Origin: an uncultured Oscillospiraceae bacterium
Lineage (GTDB): Bacteria > Bacillota > Clostridia > Oscillospirales > Oscillospiraceae
NCBI GenBank assembly: GCA_934572465.1
Contig: CAKTLG010000008.1
Span: forward strand, 13,427 to 77,426
DNA: 64,000 nt
Direction of reading: 5' to 3'
Translations under genes and position numbers: made by a program
The notes under the pieces: model-generated
Told to the model about the DNA's origin: nothing
Databases searched by the model: none
The model's input: only the letters and a program-made list of their open reading frames with translations
Shown: positions 26,569 through 33,911 of the stretch, one piece after another
How the letters are laid out: the number at the start of each line of letters is the position of its first letter
How positions within the stretch are numbered: position 1 is the stretch's first letter

Positions 26569-28086
26569 ATGGCGGCGTTTTATCAGAAATTTCTGCGCAA
26601 AAGTATCGACTTATCGCCCCTCGGCGTGATGCGGAGGGCGGACAATGATCCCTATTTCTGCACGCCCAGAGGCGCCAGCATCTTCGGCTGGGCTGGCGTG
26701 GACGGCATCCACTTCTGCTTTGTGCGCGGTTTTGGCGAGACGGTCTTCGCCGTCAGCCCCATGAACGGCGGCAGGGACTGCGTGCACGTCATTGCGCGCA
26801 ACTTTGCCGGTTTTCTGCGCCTTCTGCTCGCGACCGGCGACAGCGCGGCGCTTGAGCAGGCATGGCAGTGGGAGGAGGCGCAGTTCAACGCCTTCCTTGC
26901 CGAAAATCCGCCGACGGACGAGCAGAAGGCGGTGCTCTCGCAGATCGCCGCAGCCTTCGATCTTACGCCGATGGAGCGGCCGTGGCAGTATCTGCACGCG
27001 CTGCAAGCGGAGTTTGATCCCAGCAAGCTCAAGTTCACCGAGGAATTTTACGATCCCGAGATGAATCCCGACGCGCCGGAAAGAAAGGAAGACTGGAAGG
27101 TCTATTTTGACGGCAGCCTCTGGGGCTATCACGGACGCGGGCGCGCCGGTAGGGAGATAAGCGTGCAGAAGTGGTTCCAATGGGCGGGACGCGACTGGTT
27201 CGTGCCGTCGGTCTATGTCTGTGCCAAGGGCATCGTCGTCGACTTCTGCCTGCGCACGGAGGCTTCCGCGCTGCGAGACTTCATGGAAAAGTGGGGGATC
27301 GATCCCGAAAGCAGCGAGTCTATCGACTTTACGCGCGACGAGCGCGAGCAGATGGAGCGCGAGCACCCGCTCACTCCTGATTTTACCCCAAGTCTCACCC
27401 TGAACGGCAGGAAGCTCCGCACAAGCCACGGCTGCAGCGTCATTTTCCTGCCGGAGCAGCCCGCCTACTGCGCCGACGCGGAGATGTCCATGGCGCACTA
27501 TGGCCTCGACCGCTCGTATGGCTGGCACATTCAGCGCGCGGCGTTCCCGTTCGTCACGCAGCGCGCGCCGAAGATAGCGTCGCTTGCCGTCACGATGACG
27601 GCGGATGAGGTGCGCGTCCCCGGCCCGCACTTTCGCGCCAACAAGGCGGGCGATACGTTCGCCTTTTCCTGCCGCGGCGTGGAGTATACGCTCGCCGTGC
27701 AGGAGGTCGAGCCGCAGGAGCTGCCGCGCGAGCGGATCAATCTTGACCCGCGATTTGAATATCCGACGCATTTTACGGCCATCAGCTACACGCTCACGCC
27801 CGAGCCGCCGGAAAACTTAATCTCTGTCGAAGACTGCGCCGAGAGCGACCGCCCGCGTCAGATCAAACGCGAGACCGCTCCCTTTGCGCCCGAGGCGCAG
27901 AACGACTTCTGCGTCGGCATCATCGGCGGCGCGGACGGGCCGGTCGCCATCGTCACAGGCGGAACCGCGCACGGAAAGCTCCGCGCCGCGTGCTCTGCGC
28001 TGCACTTTGCGGCCGTTGATCGCGTCAACTGGCGCGTCGTCTTCCGCGAAACGCCGTGGGAGGCGGGGACGTTCGGCCTTTTATAA
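26569..28086 (+). CDS. Uncharacterised protein with C-terminal GGADGP motif
   Basis: From the ATG at 26569 (RBS AAAGGAGGG) this is a 505-aa soluble protein with no signal peptide and no membrane segment. I do not recognise a family for the first 450 residues. They hold several Trp/Tyr-rich blocks and a short centre portion (YFDGSLWGYHGRGR). Near the C-terminus (about residue 455) it carries VGIIGGADGPVAIVTGG. This motif is otherwise best known from the beta subunit of sodium-pumping decarboxylases (OadB/GcdB), where it lies between membrane helices. None of the rest resembles OadB. It ends 1 bp before the convergent ArsR-AraC gene. Confidence 0.7.
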   Translation: MAAFYQKFLRKSIDLSPLGVMRRADNDPYFCTPRGASIFGWAGVDGIHFCFVRGFGETVFAVSPMNGGRDCVHVIARNFAGFLRLLLATGDSAALEQAWQWEEAQFNAFLAENPPTDEQKAVLSQIAAAFDLTPMERPWQYLHALQAEFDPSKLKFTEEFYDPEMNPDAPERKEDWKVYFDGSLWGYHGRGRAGREISVQKWFQWAGRDWFVPSVYVCAKGIVVDFCLRTEASALRDFMEKWGIDPESSESIDFTRDEREQMEREHPLTPDFTPSLTLNGRKLRTSHGCSVIFLPEQPAYCADAEMSMAHYGLDRSYGWHIQRAAFPFVTQRAPKIASLAVTMTADEVRVPGPHFRANKAGDTFAFSCRGVEYTLAVQEVEPQELPRERINLDPRFEYPTHFTAISYTLTPEPPENLISVEDCAESDRPRQIKRETAPFAPEAQNDFCVGIIGGADGPVAIVTGGTAHGKLRAACSALHFAAVDRVNWRVVFRETPWEAGTFGLL

Positions 28087-28087
28087 G

Positions 28088-28855
28088 CTATTTTTTCTGC
28101 GATCTCCGGTACTCCGTCGGCAGCGCGCCGTAGGCCTTGTGGAATTCTGTGGAAAACCTGCTCTGGCTCTCATAGCCGACGGCGCGCGCGATCTGCGCGA
28201 CGCTCTCATCCCCCTCGACGAGCAGCTTTGCCGCGCGCTCCATACGGTGCTCGCGGATGTGCGAGGCGAGCGAGCTGCCGTAGACAGACTTGAACAGCGC
28301 CTTCATCGTCGAGGGATTCATCAGAAATCTGCGCGACAGCTCCTCGATCGTCACGCGGCTTGAAAGATTCTGCGTCAGATAGTCGTGCACGGCGCGGATC
28401 GTTTCCAGCTGCTCGGCGGTGCCGCCGCCCTCGTGCAGCTCTGCGTCGAGCGGCGGCAGATGCGGTGCGCCCGTCGCGGCCTTGCTCTCCTCCTCGGGGC
28501 AGGAAATTTCCATCGTGCGCTCGATCATGCGGTGCAGCAGCTGCGCCTGCTCCGTTTCCGCCGCGCGGTAATAGACCTCCTTGCCCACGCGGCGCGAGAC
28601 GATCAGCCCGCTCTCGCGCAGCTGGCGCAGGTGGTGCGACACGGCGGGCGAGCTCATGCCCACGAGCGCGGAGAGGTCGATGACGCATTCCTCGCAGTGG
28701 CACAGCAGCCAGAAAATGCGCACGCGGCTGCTGTCGGACAGCTGCTTGAAGATGTCCGCGACGGTCTGAAAGCTCCCCGCCGTCTCCACCGATTCGTGCA
28801 GCTGCGCCATGGTGTGCGCGTCCCCATGCTGATGGGGCAGATGCAGTTCCTCCAT
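28088..28855 (-). CDS. ArsR-AraC fusion transcriptional regulator
   Basis: A 255-aa regulator with two DNA-binding modules. The N-terminal half (about residues 25-105) is an ArsR/SmtB winged helix with a CHCEEC cluster at the recognition-helix position where CadC/ArsR sensors bind metal, followed by SSPAVSHHLRQLRESGLI. The C-terminal half (about residues 155-250) is an AraC double helix-turn-helix (TIEELSRRFLMNPSTMKALF, VAQIARAVGYESQSRFSTEFHK). It starts at 28855 (GGAG upstream). Its divergent promoter region and the HMA/P-type ATPase genes next door point to metal-responsive control of export. The His-rich N-terminus (HLPHQHGDAH) may add metal ligands. Confidence 0.85.
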   Translation of the reverse strand: MEELHLPHQHGDAHTMAQLHESVETAGSFQTVADIFKQLSDSSRVRIFWLLCHCEECVIDLSALVGMSSPAVSHHLRQLRESGLIVSRRVGKEVYYRAAETEQAQLLHRMIERTMEISCPEEESKAATGAPHLPPLDAELHEGGGTAEQLETIRAVHDYLTQNLSSRVTIEELSRRFLMNPSTMKALFKSVYGSSLASHIREHRMERAAKLLVEGDESVAQIARAVGYESQSRFSTEFHKAYGALPTEYRRSQKK

Positions 28856-28947
28856 AGTGTGCTCCGTCCTTTCCGGCCGGACGGCGCGGCGCAATCTCCC
28901 GTTTGGAAATTCTTTTCGCCCAAACGGAAGAGCCGCGTCCCCAGCCC

Positions 28948-28976
28948 TTGACTTTTTCCCATGAGGACATTATAGT
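28948..28976 (+). promoter_or_regulatory. Sigma-A promoter for the HMA / P-type ATPase operon
   Basis: TTGACT (28948-28953), 17-bp spacer, TATAGT (28971-28976). Transcription would start near 28983, just before the candidate operator at 28989-29006. It overlaps the divergent promoter of the regulator gene. Confidence 0.8.
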
Positions 28977-28997
28977 ACGGTCATCAAGATTAAACAA
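28969..28997 (-). promoter_or_regulatory. Sigma-A promoter for the ArsR-AraC regulator
   Basis: On the minus strand TTGTTT (28997-28992), 17-bp spacer, perfect TATAAT (28974-28969). The -10 boxes of the two divergent promoters overlap, so polymerase can hardly occupy both at once. Confidence 0.75.
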
Positions 28998-29006
28998 GCA
29001 CTTAAT
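28989..29006. promoter_or_regulatory. Candidate operator (interrupted palindrome)
   Basis: ATTAA, eight bases, TTAAT. AT-rich interrupted palindromes of this kind are typical ArsR/SmtB sites. It covers the -35 box of the regulator promoter and the start region of the export operon, so binding could repress both. Confidence 0.5.
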
Positions 29007-29042
29007 CGTTAAATATTTTATACCGAAAAGGAGAAGCATACC

Positions 29043-29261
29043 ATGAAAAAGACCTATCAGATCGAAGTCGACTGCGCCAACTGCGCGAACCTCATGGAAG
29101 AAGCCGCCAAGAAGACCGAGGGCGTTGCCGACGCGGTCGTGAACTTCATGACGCAGAAAATGACCGTTGAGTTCGCCGAGGGGCAGGATCCCAAGACCGT
29201 GATGAAAGCCGTCCTCAAAAACTGCAAGAAAGTGGAAGACGACTGCGAGATCTACCTGTAA
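29043..29261 (+). CDS. Stand-alone heavy-metal-associated (HMA) domain protein
   Basis: A 72-aa HMA-fold metallochaperone. The metal loop reads DCANCANLMEE, where copper chaperones usually have MxCxxC. The CxxC pair is present but preceded by Asp rather than Met, and the protein ends in an extra Cys-containing segment (CKKVEDDCEIYL). That pattern resembles the N-terminal domains of Zn/Cd-type ATPases more than CopZ. The RBS is AAAAGGAGA. The ATPase encoded next lacks its own HMA domain, so the two probably work as a pair. Confidence 0.88.
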   Translation: MKKTYQIEVDCANCANLMEEAAKKTEGVADAVVNFMTQKMTVEFAEGQDPKTVMKAVLKNCKKVEDDCEIYL

Positions 29262-29280
29262 GCCCGATTTCCCATCGCGC

Positions 29281-29310
29281 GCCCCGAGCTTTGTCTCGGG
29301 GCTGCTTTTT
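29281..29310 (+). terminator. Attenuator-like terminator between HMA gene and ATPase gene
   Basis: Stem GCCCCGAG / CTCGGGGC, 6-nt loop, then CTGCTTTTT. Placed between two genes of one operon, it would let the small HMA protein be made in excess of the ATPase. Confidence 0.65.
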
Positions 29311-29330
29311 GAAACAAGGAGGTCATCCCC

Positions 29331-31208
29331 ATGACGAAAAAACAGAAAAAGATGCTTCTCCGCATCCTGATCGCCGCGGCGCTGTTCCTCGCCGCGAAAT
29401 TTATTCCCATGCCGGCGCTCATCTCCACCGTGCTTTACTTCATCGCCTACTTCACCGTCGGCTACGACATTCTGCGCAAGGCATGGAAGGGCATCTGCAA
29501 CCGGCAGGTCTTCGATGAAAACTTCCTGATGGCCGTCGCCACCATCGGCGCGATCGCGCTCGCCATCTATGAAAAGAGCGGCGACTACGCCGAGGCCGTA
29601 GCCGTCATGCTGTTCTATCAGATCGGCGAGCTGTTCCAGAGCTACGCTGTCGGCAAGTCCCGACGCAGCATCACGGCGCTGATGGACATCCGCCCCGACT
29701 ACGCCAACATCGAGCGCGACGGCAAGCTTGAGCAGGTCGATCCCGACGAGGTCGCCGTCGGCACGGTCATCGTCGTCCAGCCGGGCGAGAAGGTGCCCCT
29801 CGACGGCACCGTTGTCGAAGGCTCGTCCACGCTCAACACCGCGGCGCTGACGGGCGAGAGCCTGCCGCGCGACGTGATGGCCGGCGACGAGATCATCAGC
29901 GGCTGCATCAACATGACGGGCGTTTTGAAGGTCAGGACCAGCAAGGCCTTCGGCGAATCCACGGTGTCGAAGATCCTTGAGCTGGTGGAAAACTCCAGCT
30001 CGCACAAGTCCCGCTCGGAGAATTTCATCTCCCGCTTCGCCCGCGTCTACACCCCCGCCGTGTGCTACGGCGCGCTGGCGCTCGCCATCCTGCCCCCGCT
30101 CTTTAATCTCATCAGCGGAAACGCCGCCGCGTGGGGCGTCTGGCTCTACCGCGCGCTCACGTTCCTCGTCATCTCGTGCCCCTGCGCGCTCGTCATCAGC
30201 ATCCCGCTGAGCTTTTTCGCGGGCCTTGGCGGCGCGAGCCGCGAGGGCATCCTCATCAAAGGCTCGAACTACCTCGAGGCCCTCTCGAAGACGAAGCTCG
30301 TCGTCTTCGACAAGACCGGCACGCTCACGCAGGGCGTGTTCGAGGTCAGCGCCGTGCACCACAGTCCCATGGAGCAGCACAAGCTCCTTGAGTACGCGGC
30401 GCTCGCCGAGTGCGCGTCCTCGCACCCGATCAGCAAGAGTCTGCAGAAGGCCTGCGGCGGCGAGCTTGACCGCCAGCGCGTGACGGACATCGAGGAGCGC
30501 AGCGGCCGCGGCGTGGTCGCCACGGTAGACGGACACTCCGTCGCCGCGGGCAACGGCAAGCTCATGGACGAGCTGGGCATCGCCTGGCAGGAGTGCCACA
30601 GCGTCGGCACCATCGTCCACATGGCCGTCGACGGCCAGTACGCCGGTCACATCGTCATCTCCGACGTGGTCAAGTCCGACGCGCGCGAGGCGCTGCTTGC
30701 GCTCAAGCGCGCGGGCGTCCGCAAGACCGTCATGCTCACGGGCGACATCAAAAAGGTCGCCGAGCACGTCGCGCAGGAGCTGGGCGTGGATGAGGTCTAC
30801 TCCGAGCTGCTCCCCGCCGACAAGGTCGCGCAGGTCGAGCGTCTGCTGGGCGAAAAGGCCGAGGGCGAATGCCTTGCCTTCGTCGGCGACGGCATCAACG
30901 ACGCGCCCGTGCTCTCCCGCGCGGATATCGGCATCGCCATGGGCGCCATGGGCTCCGACGCCGCCATCGAGGCCGCGGACGTTGTGCTGATGGACGACGA
31001 CCCGATGAAGATCGCGCGCGGCATCAGGATCTCGCGCAAGTGCATCCGCATCGTGCATGAGAACATCGTCTTCTCGCTGGGCGTGAAGCTCGCCTGCCTC
31101 ATGCTCGTCGCGGTCGGTATCGCCAATATGTGGATGGGCATTTTCGCCGACGTCGGCGTGATGGTGCTCGCGGTGCTCAACGCGATCCGCGCGCTGCGCA
31201 CGAAATGA
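29331..31208 (+). CDS. Heavy-metal-translocating P1B-type ATPase
   Basis: A 625-aa metal-exporting P-type ATPase, probably for Zn, Cd or Pb. Order of motifs: N-terminal membrane helices, the actuator TGES (AALTGESLPR), the transport motif CPC at 283-285 (ISCPCALVIS), the phosphorylated Asp D327 in FDKTGTLT, the nucleotide-domain HP locus (SSHPIS), GDGINDAPVL and two final membrane helices. It has no N-terminal HMA domain; the first helix begins at about residue 9. The Zn/Cd/Pb assignment rests on the CPC motif, the ArsR-type regulator and the HMA loop. Copper cannot be fully excluded. Confidence 0.92.
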   Translation: MTKKQKKMLLRILIAAALFLAAKFIPMPALISTVLYFIAYFTVGYDILRKAWKGICNRQVFDENFLMAVATIGAIALAIYEKSGDYAEAVAVMLFYQIGELFQSYAVGKSRRSITALMDIRPDYANIERDGKLEQVDPDEVAVGTVIVVQPGEKVPLDGTVVEGSSTLNTAALTGESLPRDVMAGDEIISGCINMTGVLKVRTSKAFGESTVSKILELVENSSSHKSRSENFISRFARVYTPAVCYGALALAILPPLFNLISGNAAAWGVWLYRALTFLVISCPCALVISIPLSFFAGLGGASREGILIKGSNYLEALSKTKLVVFDKTGTLTQGVFEVSAVHHSPMEQHKLLEYAALAECASSHPISKSLQKACGGELDRQRVTDIEERSGRGVVATVDGHSVAAGNGKLMDELGIAWQECHSVGTIVHMAVDGQYAGHIVISDVVKSDAREALLALKRAGVRKTVMLTGDIKKVAEHVAQELGVDEVYSELLPADKVAQVERLLGEKAEGECLAFVGDGINDAPVLSRADIGIAMGAMGSDAAIEAADVVLMDDDPMKIARGIRISRKCIRIVHENIVFSLGVKLACLMLVAVGIANMWMGIFADVGVMVLAVLNAIRALRTK

Positions 31209-31708
31209 GCCTCCCACGAAGATCACGCTGCTCGCCTCGCTCATGCTCATGGCCGCGTACTTTCTCCTTCTGTACGCCGGCGTGGGGCTTATTCAGGACA
31301 AGAAATTCTTCTCCTCCGCGCCGAAGGAGGTCCTTGCCGCCATCCCGGACAGGAAGGCGGAGCGCTTTCGCGGCGCGCACACCCTCGGCTGGTGCGTCGG
31401 GAGCCTTGCTGCTGCTGTTCCTTGCCGCGGCCATTCTCGCCGCATGGGACGGCGTAAGAAGCGGCTTTCGCTTTTGCGGCTTTTTCGCGCGCTTTCTTGT
31501 CATGCTGTATCTCATGGAGCTTTACGACATTCTTTTCTTTGACCGCGTGCTGCTGTGCCGCTCGAATTTCTTCCCCCATTTTTATCCGGAGGTCAGGGAT
31601 ATCGTCGGCCCTCACCTGTTCGGGTATAACAAGAAAACGCATATCCTGCACTTTCTGCTCTACATCCCGCTCTGCGCCGCGCTCGCGTGGCTGTGTACGC
31701 TTCTCTGA
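31205..31708 (+). pseudogene. Frameshifted small membrane-protein gene after the ATPase
   Basis: An ATG overlaps the ATPase stop (ATGA at 31205-31208). After a few codons the sensible reading moves one frame (from about 31216: KITLLASLMLMAAYFLLLYAG, then GLIQDKKFFSSAPKEVL). Near 31400-31415 it moves back to the first frame (LLLLFLAAAILAAWDG, then FLVMLYLMELYDILFFDRVLLC to the stop at 31706-31708). Read this way it is about a 165-residue protein with four membrane helices. Two compensating indels mean a decayed gene or sequence errors. I do not know a function. Confidence 0.6.
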
Positions 31709-31726
31709 ATCGCCTGTTCAGCGCAG

Positions 31727-31763
31727 AAAAAGGGCTGTTCCCGATGGGAACAGCCCTTTTTTT
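31727..31763. terminator. Bidirectional intrinsic terminator
   Basis: An 11-bp GC stem (GGGCTGTTCCC / GGGAACAGCCC) with a 3-nt loop, flanked by AAAAA and TTTTTTT. It ends the metal operon from the left and xpt from the right. Confidence 0.9.
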
Positions 31764-31770
31764 CAGTCCT

Positions 31771-32349
31771 TTATGCCTCCTCGCGGAACACAAAGCCGCT
31801 TTCGTCCGCCTTTTCGATGACGGCGAGCGCCTTGTAGGGGATACCGCTCGCGCGGAAGCGGTCGCCGCCGCCCTGGAAGCCCTTTTCCACAGCGATGCCG
31901 ATGCCCTCGAGCTTCGCGCCCGCGGCGTTCACGATATCGACCAGCCCCTGCACGGCAAAGCCGTTGGCCATGAAATCGTCGATGATGAGCACGCGGTCGT
32001 TTTCACCCAGCCACTCCTGCGAAACGAGCAGCGTGACCTTCTTCTTGTACGTATAAGAAAAAACCTCGCTCTGGTACAGTCCGCTCTCGATGTTGTCGCT
32101 TTTCGCCTTCTTGGCAAAGAGCATGGGAACACCGTATTTCTGAGCGCAGATCGTAGCCAGAGCGATGCCGCTCGCCTCCGCAGTCAACACCGTTGTGATC
32201 CTGCTGACGTCGAAGTACTTCGCAAATTCATCCGCGATGTCTCCAAGGAGCTTCGTATCGACACGGTGATTGAGAAAGCCGTCGACCTTGACGATGTTGC
32301 CCGGCAGAACCTTTCCCTCGCGGCGGATGCGTTCCTGAAGCTGCTGCAT
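31771..32349 (-). CDS. xpt: Xanthine phosphoribosyltransferase
   Basis: A 192-aa salvage enzyme that makes XMP from xanthine and PRPP. The N-terminus MQQLQERIRREGKVLPGNIVKVDGFLNHRVD-type segment and the PRPP-binding motif VLIIDDFMANGFAVQGL are typical of Xpt. Length is normal. The RBS GGGAGGG follows directly on a leader hairpin (32363-32409). There is no purine riboswitch in front of this gene; the one in the window is at guaD. With guaD, which turns guanine into xanthine, it forms a short path from guanine to XMP. Confidence 0.93.
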   Translation of the reverse strand: MQQLQERIRREGKVLPGNIVKVDGFLNHRVDTKLLGDIADEFAKYFDVSRITTVLTAEASGIALATICAQKYGVPMLFAKKAKSDNIESGLYQSEVFSYTYKKKVTLLVSQEWLGENDRVLIIDDFMANGFAVQGLVDIVNAAGAKLEGIGIAVEKGFQGGGDRFRASGIPYKALAVIEKADESGFVFREEA

Positions 32350-32362
32350 GGTGGAAACCCTC

Positions 32363-32409
32363 CCTGTTAAAATAGTAGCTGCGTTGAATAGTATCTACTA
32401 TTAAACAGG
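32363..32409 (-). promoter_or_regulatory. Leader hairpin abutting the xpt ribosome-binding site
   Basis: CCTGTTAAAATAGTAG (32363-32378) can pair with CTACTATTAAACAGG (32395-32409), with one bulged base and a 16-nt loop. In the xpt mRNA the stem ends immediately before GGGAGGG. It may be a translational control element, or an operator for a repressor, since the AT-rich arms also overlap the likely -10 region. Confidence 0.5.
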
Positions 32410-32492
32410 ATTTTTGTACGGAAAGCAACATGGCAAGTGCGACAAGAATTTCCCGTTTTCCCGCCGCTTTCCGTCTATTCGGGCAAGGTGCG

Positions 32493-33656
32493 TCAACCGC
32501 CCCGTATCGTTTCGGCAAAGCCCGCAGCAAAAAGCCGCGCGGCGTTGACCGCCTCCTCGAGCGAATTGCCCGCCGTGCCGACCTCAATGAGCAGCGAGCC
32601 GGCCGTCATATGCTGATTATAGCGGGAATTGCGCACGGTGACGGGCCGCATGAGCGTCGGATAGCCGGCGTACAGCGTTTCCTGCACGGCGCAGGCGAGC
32701 TTCAGGTTCTCGCGCCAGCCGTCGTGGCTCAGCCCGCCGCCGTTCGAGCCGACGACGAACTCCATCTGCGCCGCGCTTTTGTCCTCGCCGCACAGCAGCT
32801 TATACTGGTTGCCGTTTCCATCCTCCACGGCGTCGCGGTGCACGTCGAGCACGAAGGAGATCGAGGGGTATTTTTCAAGATAGCTTTTGATGGACGCGAG
32901 CGAGCGGTCATACGCGCCGGAATAGCTCGGATAGTCGTAGAGCGTCCGGTCATGCACCACGCTCAGCCCCGCGGCGGTCAGCACCTGCTCGATCTCGTCG
33001 CCGATGCGGATCATATTGCAGCCCGTATCCAGCGTGCGGAAGGTATCCGTCGGCTCGTACTCCTCGCCCGAGGGCATGGTGTAGCTCTCGGTGCCGTGGG
33101 TATGGATAATAAGCACCTGCGGGCCATCCGTGCCGAGCTTCACGGCGTAGTCGGCCGAGAGCATCGAGACGTCGAGCGCCGCATCGGAGCCGTTGTTGAT
33201 GTACACATTGCCGAACACCGTATAGCCCGAAGGGTCCGAGGGGCTGAGCGTCCGCGCGCTGACGCCGTTTTCCGTTACGGTGACCTCCTCCGCCCCGCGC
33301 GGCGGCGAGAGCACCGTGCCCTCGTGATCCTGCGCGTCCTCCGTTTCCCCCGCGCCGTCGTCCGGCGGCTGCTCCAGCTCGCTCGACCACGCCTGCGCGA
33401 CCTCATTCCCGCCGCTGCGCAGCAGCGGCGTCATCCGCAGCGCCAGTGACGACGGCACGCTCAGCATGTCCAGCTCCTCTCCGCCGCGCTCCATGCGCAC
33501 GAGCGCAAGGCTCAGCCCGCCGCGGCTGCGCAGCGCCTCGAGCGCCGAGCGGGCGTCTCCGGCCGGAGCCGTCACGCTCACGCCCCAGAGCGTTGCCGCC
33601 GCGAGCGTCAGCGAGCAGGCCGTGCGCGCGAGCCGTCTTGTCCGTTTCCTTTGCAT
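32493..33656 (-). CDS. spoIIP: Stage II sporulation protein P (SpoIIP)
   Basis: A 387-aa peptidoglycan amidase/endopeptidase needed for septal thinning and engulfment, working with SpoIID and SpoIIM. An N-terminal membrane anchor covers about residues 12-32. The middle region is proline/acid-rich. The catalytic domain begins at QVLIIHTHGTESYT, followed by SFVLDVHRDA and LLIEVGTAGNSLEEA. The ATG at 33656 has GAGGTGA upstream; a GTG three codons earlier is less well placed. It shows the organism forms endospores. A candidate sigma-E promoter lies at 33675-33703. Confidence 0.92.
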   Translation of the reverse strand: MQRKRTRRLARTACSLTLAAATLWGVSVTAPAGDARSALEALRSRGGLSLALVRMERGGEELDMLSVPSSLALRMTPLLRSGGNEVAQAWSSELEQPPDDGAGETEDAQDHEGTVLSPPRGAEEVTVTENGVSARTLSPSDPSGYTVFGNVYINNGSDAALDVSMLSADYAVKLGTDGPQVLIIHTHGTESYTMPSGEEYEPTDTFRTLDTGCNMIRIGDEIEQVLTAAGLSVVHDRTLYDYPSYSGAYDRSLASIKSYLEKYPSISFVLDVHRDAVEDGNGNQYKLLCGEDKSAAQMEFVVGSNGGGLSHDGWRENLKLACAVQETLYAGYPTLMRPVTVRNSRYNQHMTAGSLLIEVGTAGNSLEEAVNAARLFAAGFAETIRGG

Positions 33657-33674
33657 CGTTCTCACCTCACGCAG

Positions 33675-33703
33675 AGACTATGCGTCCCGCGCGCCGGATA
33701 TGC
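33675..33703 (-). promoter_or_regulatory. Candidate sigma-E-type sporulation promoter for spoIIP
   Basis: On the minus strand GCATA (33703-33699), 16 bp, CATAGTCT (33682-33675). The Bacillus sigma-E consensus is an ATA-containing -35 and CATACA-T at -10, and spoIIP is a known mother-cell gene. The match is partial, and it sits only about 20 bp before the start codon. Confidence 0.4.
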
Positions 33704-33728
33704 CTTGCAGCATCGCCCGCCGATGTGC

Positions 33729-33757
33729 TTGCATTTTTCATTTTTCTGTGCTATTCT
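33729..33757 (+). promoter_or_regulatory. Sigma-A promoter of the guanine riboswitch transcript
   Basis: TTGCAT (33729-33734), 17-bp spacer, TATTCT (33752-33757). The predicted start near 33764 is about 10 bases before the aptamer. Confidence 0.7.
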
Positions 33758-33773
33758 GGATAAAACAGAAAAA

Positions 33774-33843
33774 GGACTCATATAATTTCGCTTACATGGC
33801 GCGAAAGTTTCTACGGGATCGCCGAAAGATCCTGCTATGAGTG
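33774..33843 (+). ncRNA. Purine riboswitch, guanine class
   Basis: The full aptamer core is present. P1 is ACTCATA / TATGAGT. The J1/2 segment is TAAT. P2 is TTTCGC / GCGAAA with loop TACATGG. J2/3 is GTTTCTAC. P3 is GGATC / GATCC with loop GCCGAAA. The two loops hold the GG and CC pairs that form the loop-loop contact. The base corresponding to position 74 is C, which pairs with guanine or hypoxanthine and not with adenine. J3/1 reads GC where the usual sequence is AC. It precedes a guanine deaminase gene, which fits the ligand. Confidence 0.93.
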
Positions 33844-33845
33844 TT

Positions 33846-33888
33846 CAGCCCGGGGCTTCGTCTCAGGCTGGGCGCTTTTTCTTTTGCA
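33846..33888 (+). terminator. Riboswitch expression-platform terminator
   Basis: A GC hairpin (GCCCGG at 33848-33853 with CTGGGC at 33868-33873, alternative pairings possible) is followed by GCTTTTTCTTTT. It lies directly after the P1 stem, so ligand binding probably sets termination against readthrough into guaD. Confidence 0.6.
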
Positions 33889-33911
33889 CATTTTTGTAAG
33901 GAGTGATTTTC

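Noticed and set aside
26569-28086. Annotation as sodium-translocating decarboxylase beta subunit
   Set aside because: Only the GGADGP motif agrees. There are no membrane helices and the rest does not match OadB.
28206-31250. A 1014-codon open frame on the minus strand across the metal locus
   Set aside because: It runs antisense to the HMA and ATPase genes and out of frame with the regulator. The product is Arg/His/Asp-rich in the way of shadow frames.
32350-32492. Purine riboswitch before xpt
   Set aside because: The conserved TTTCTAC and P1 sequences are absent; only an AT-rich hairpin is present.
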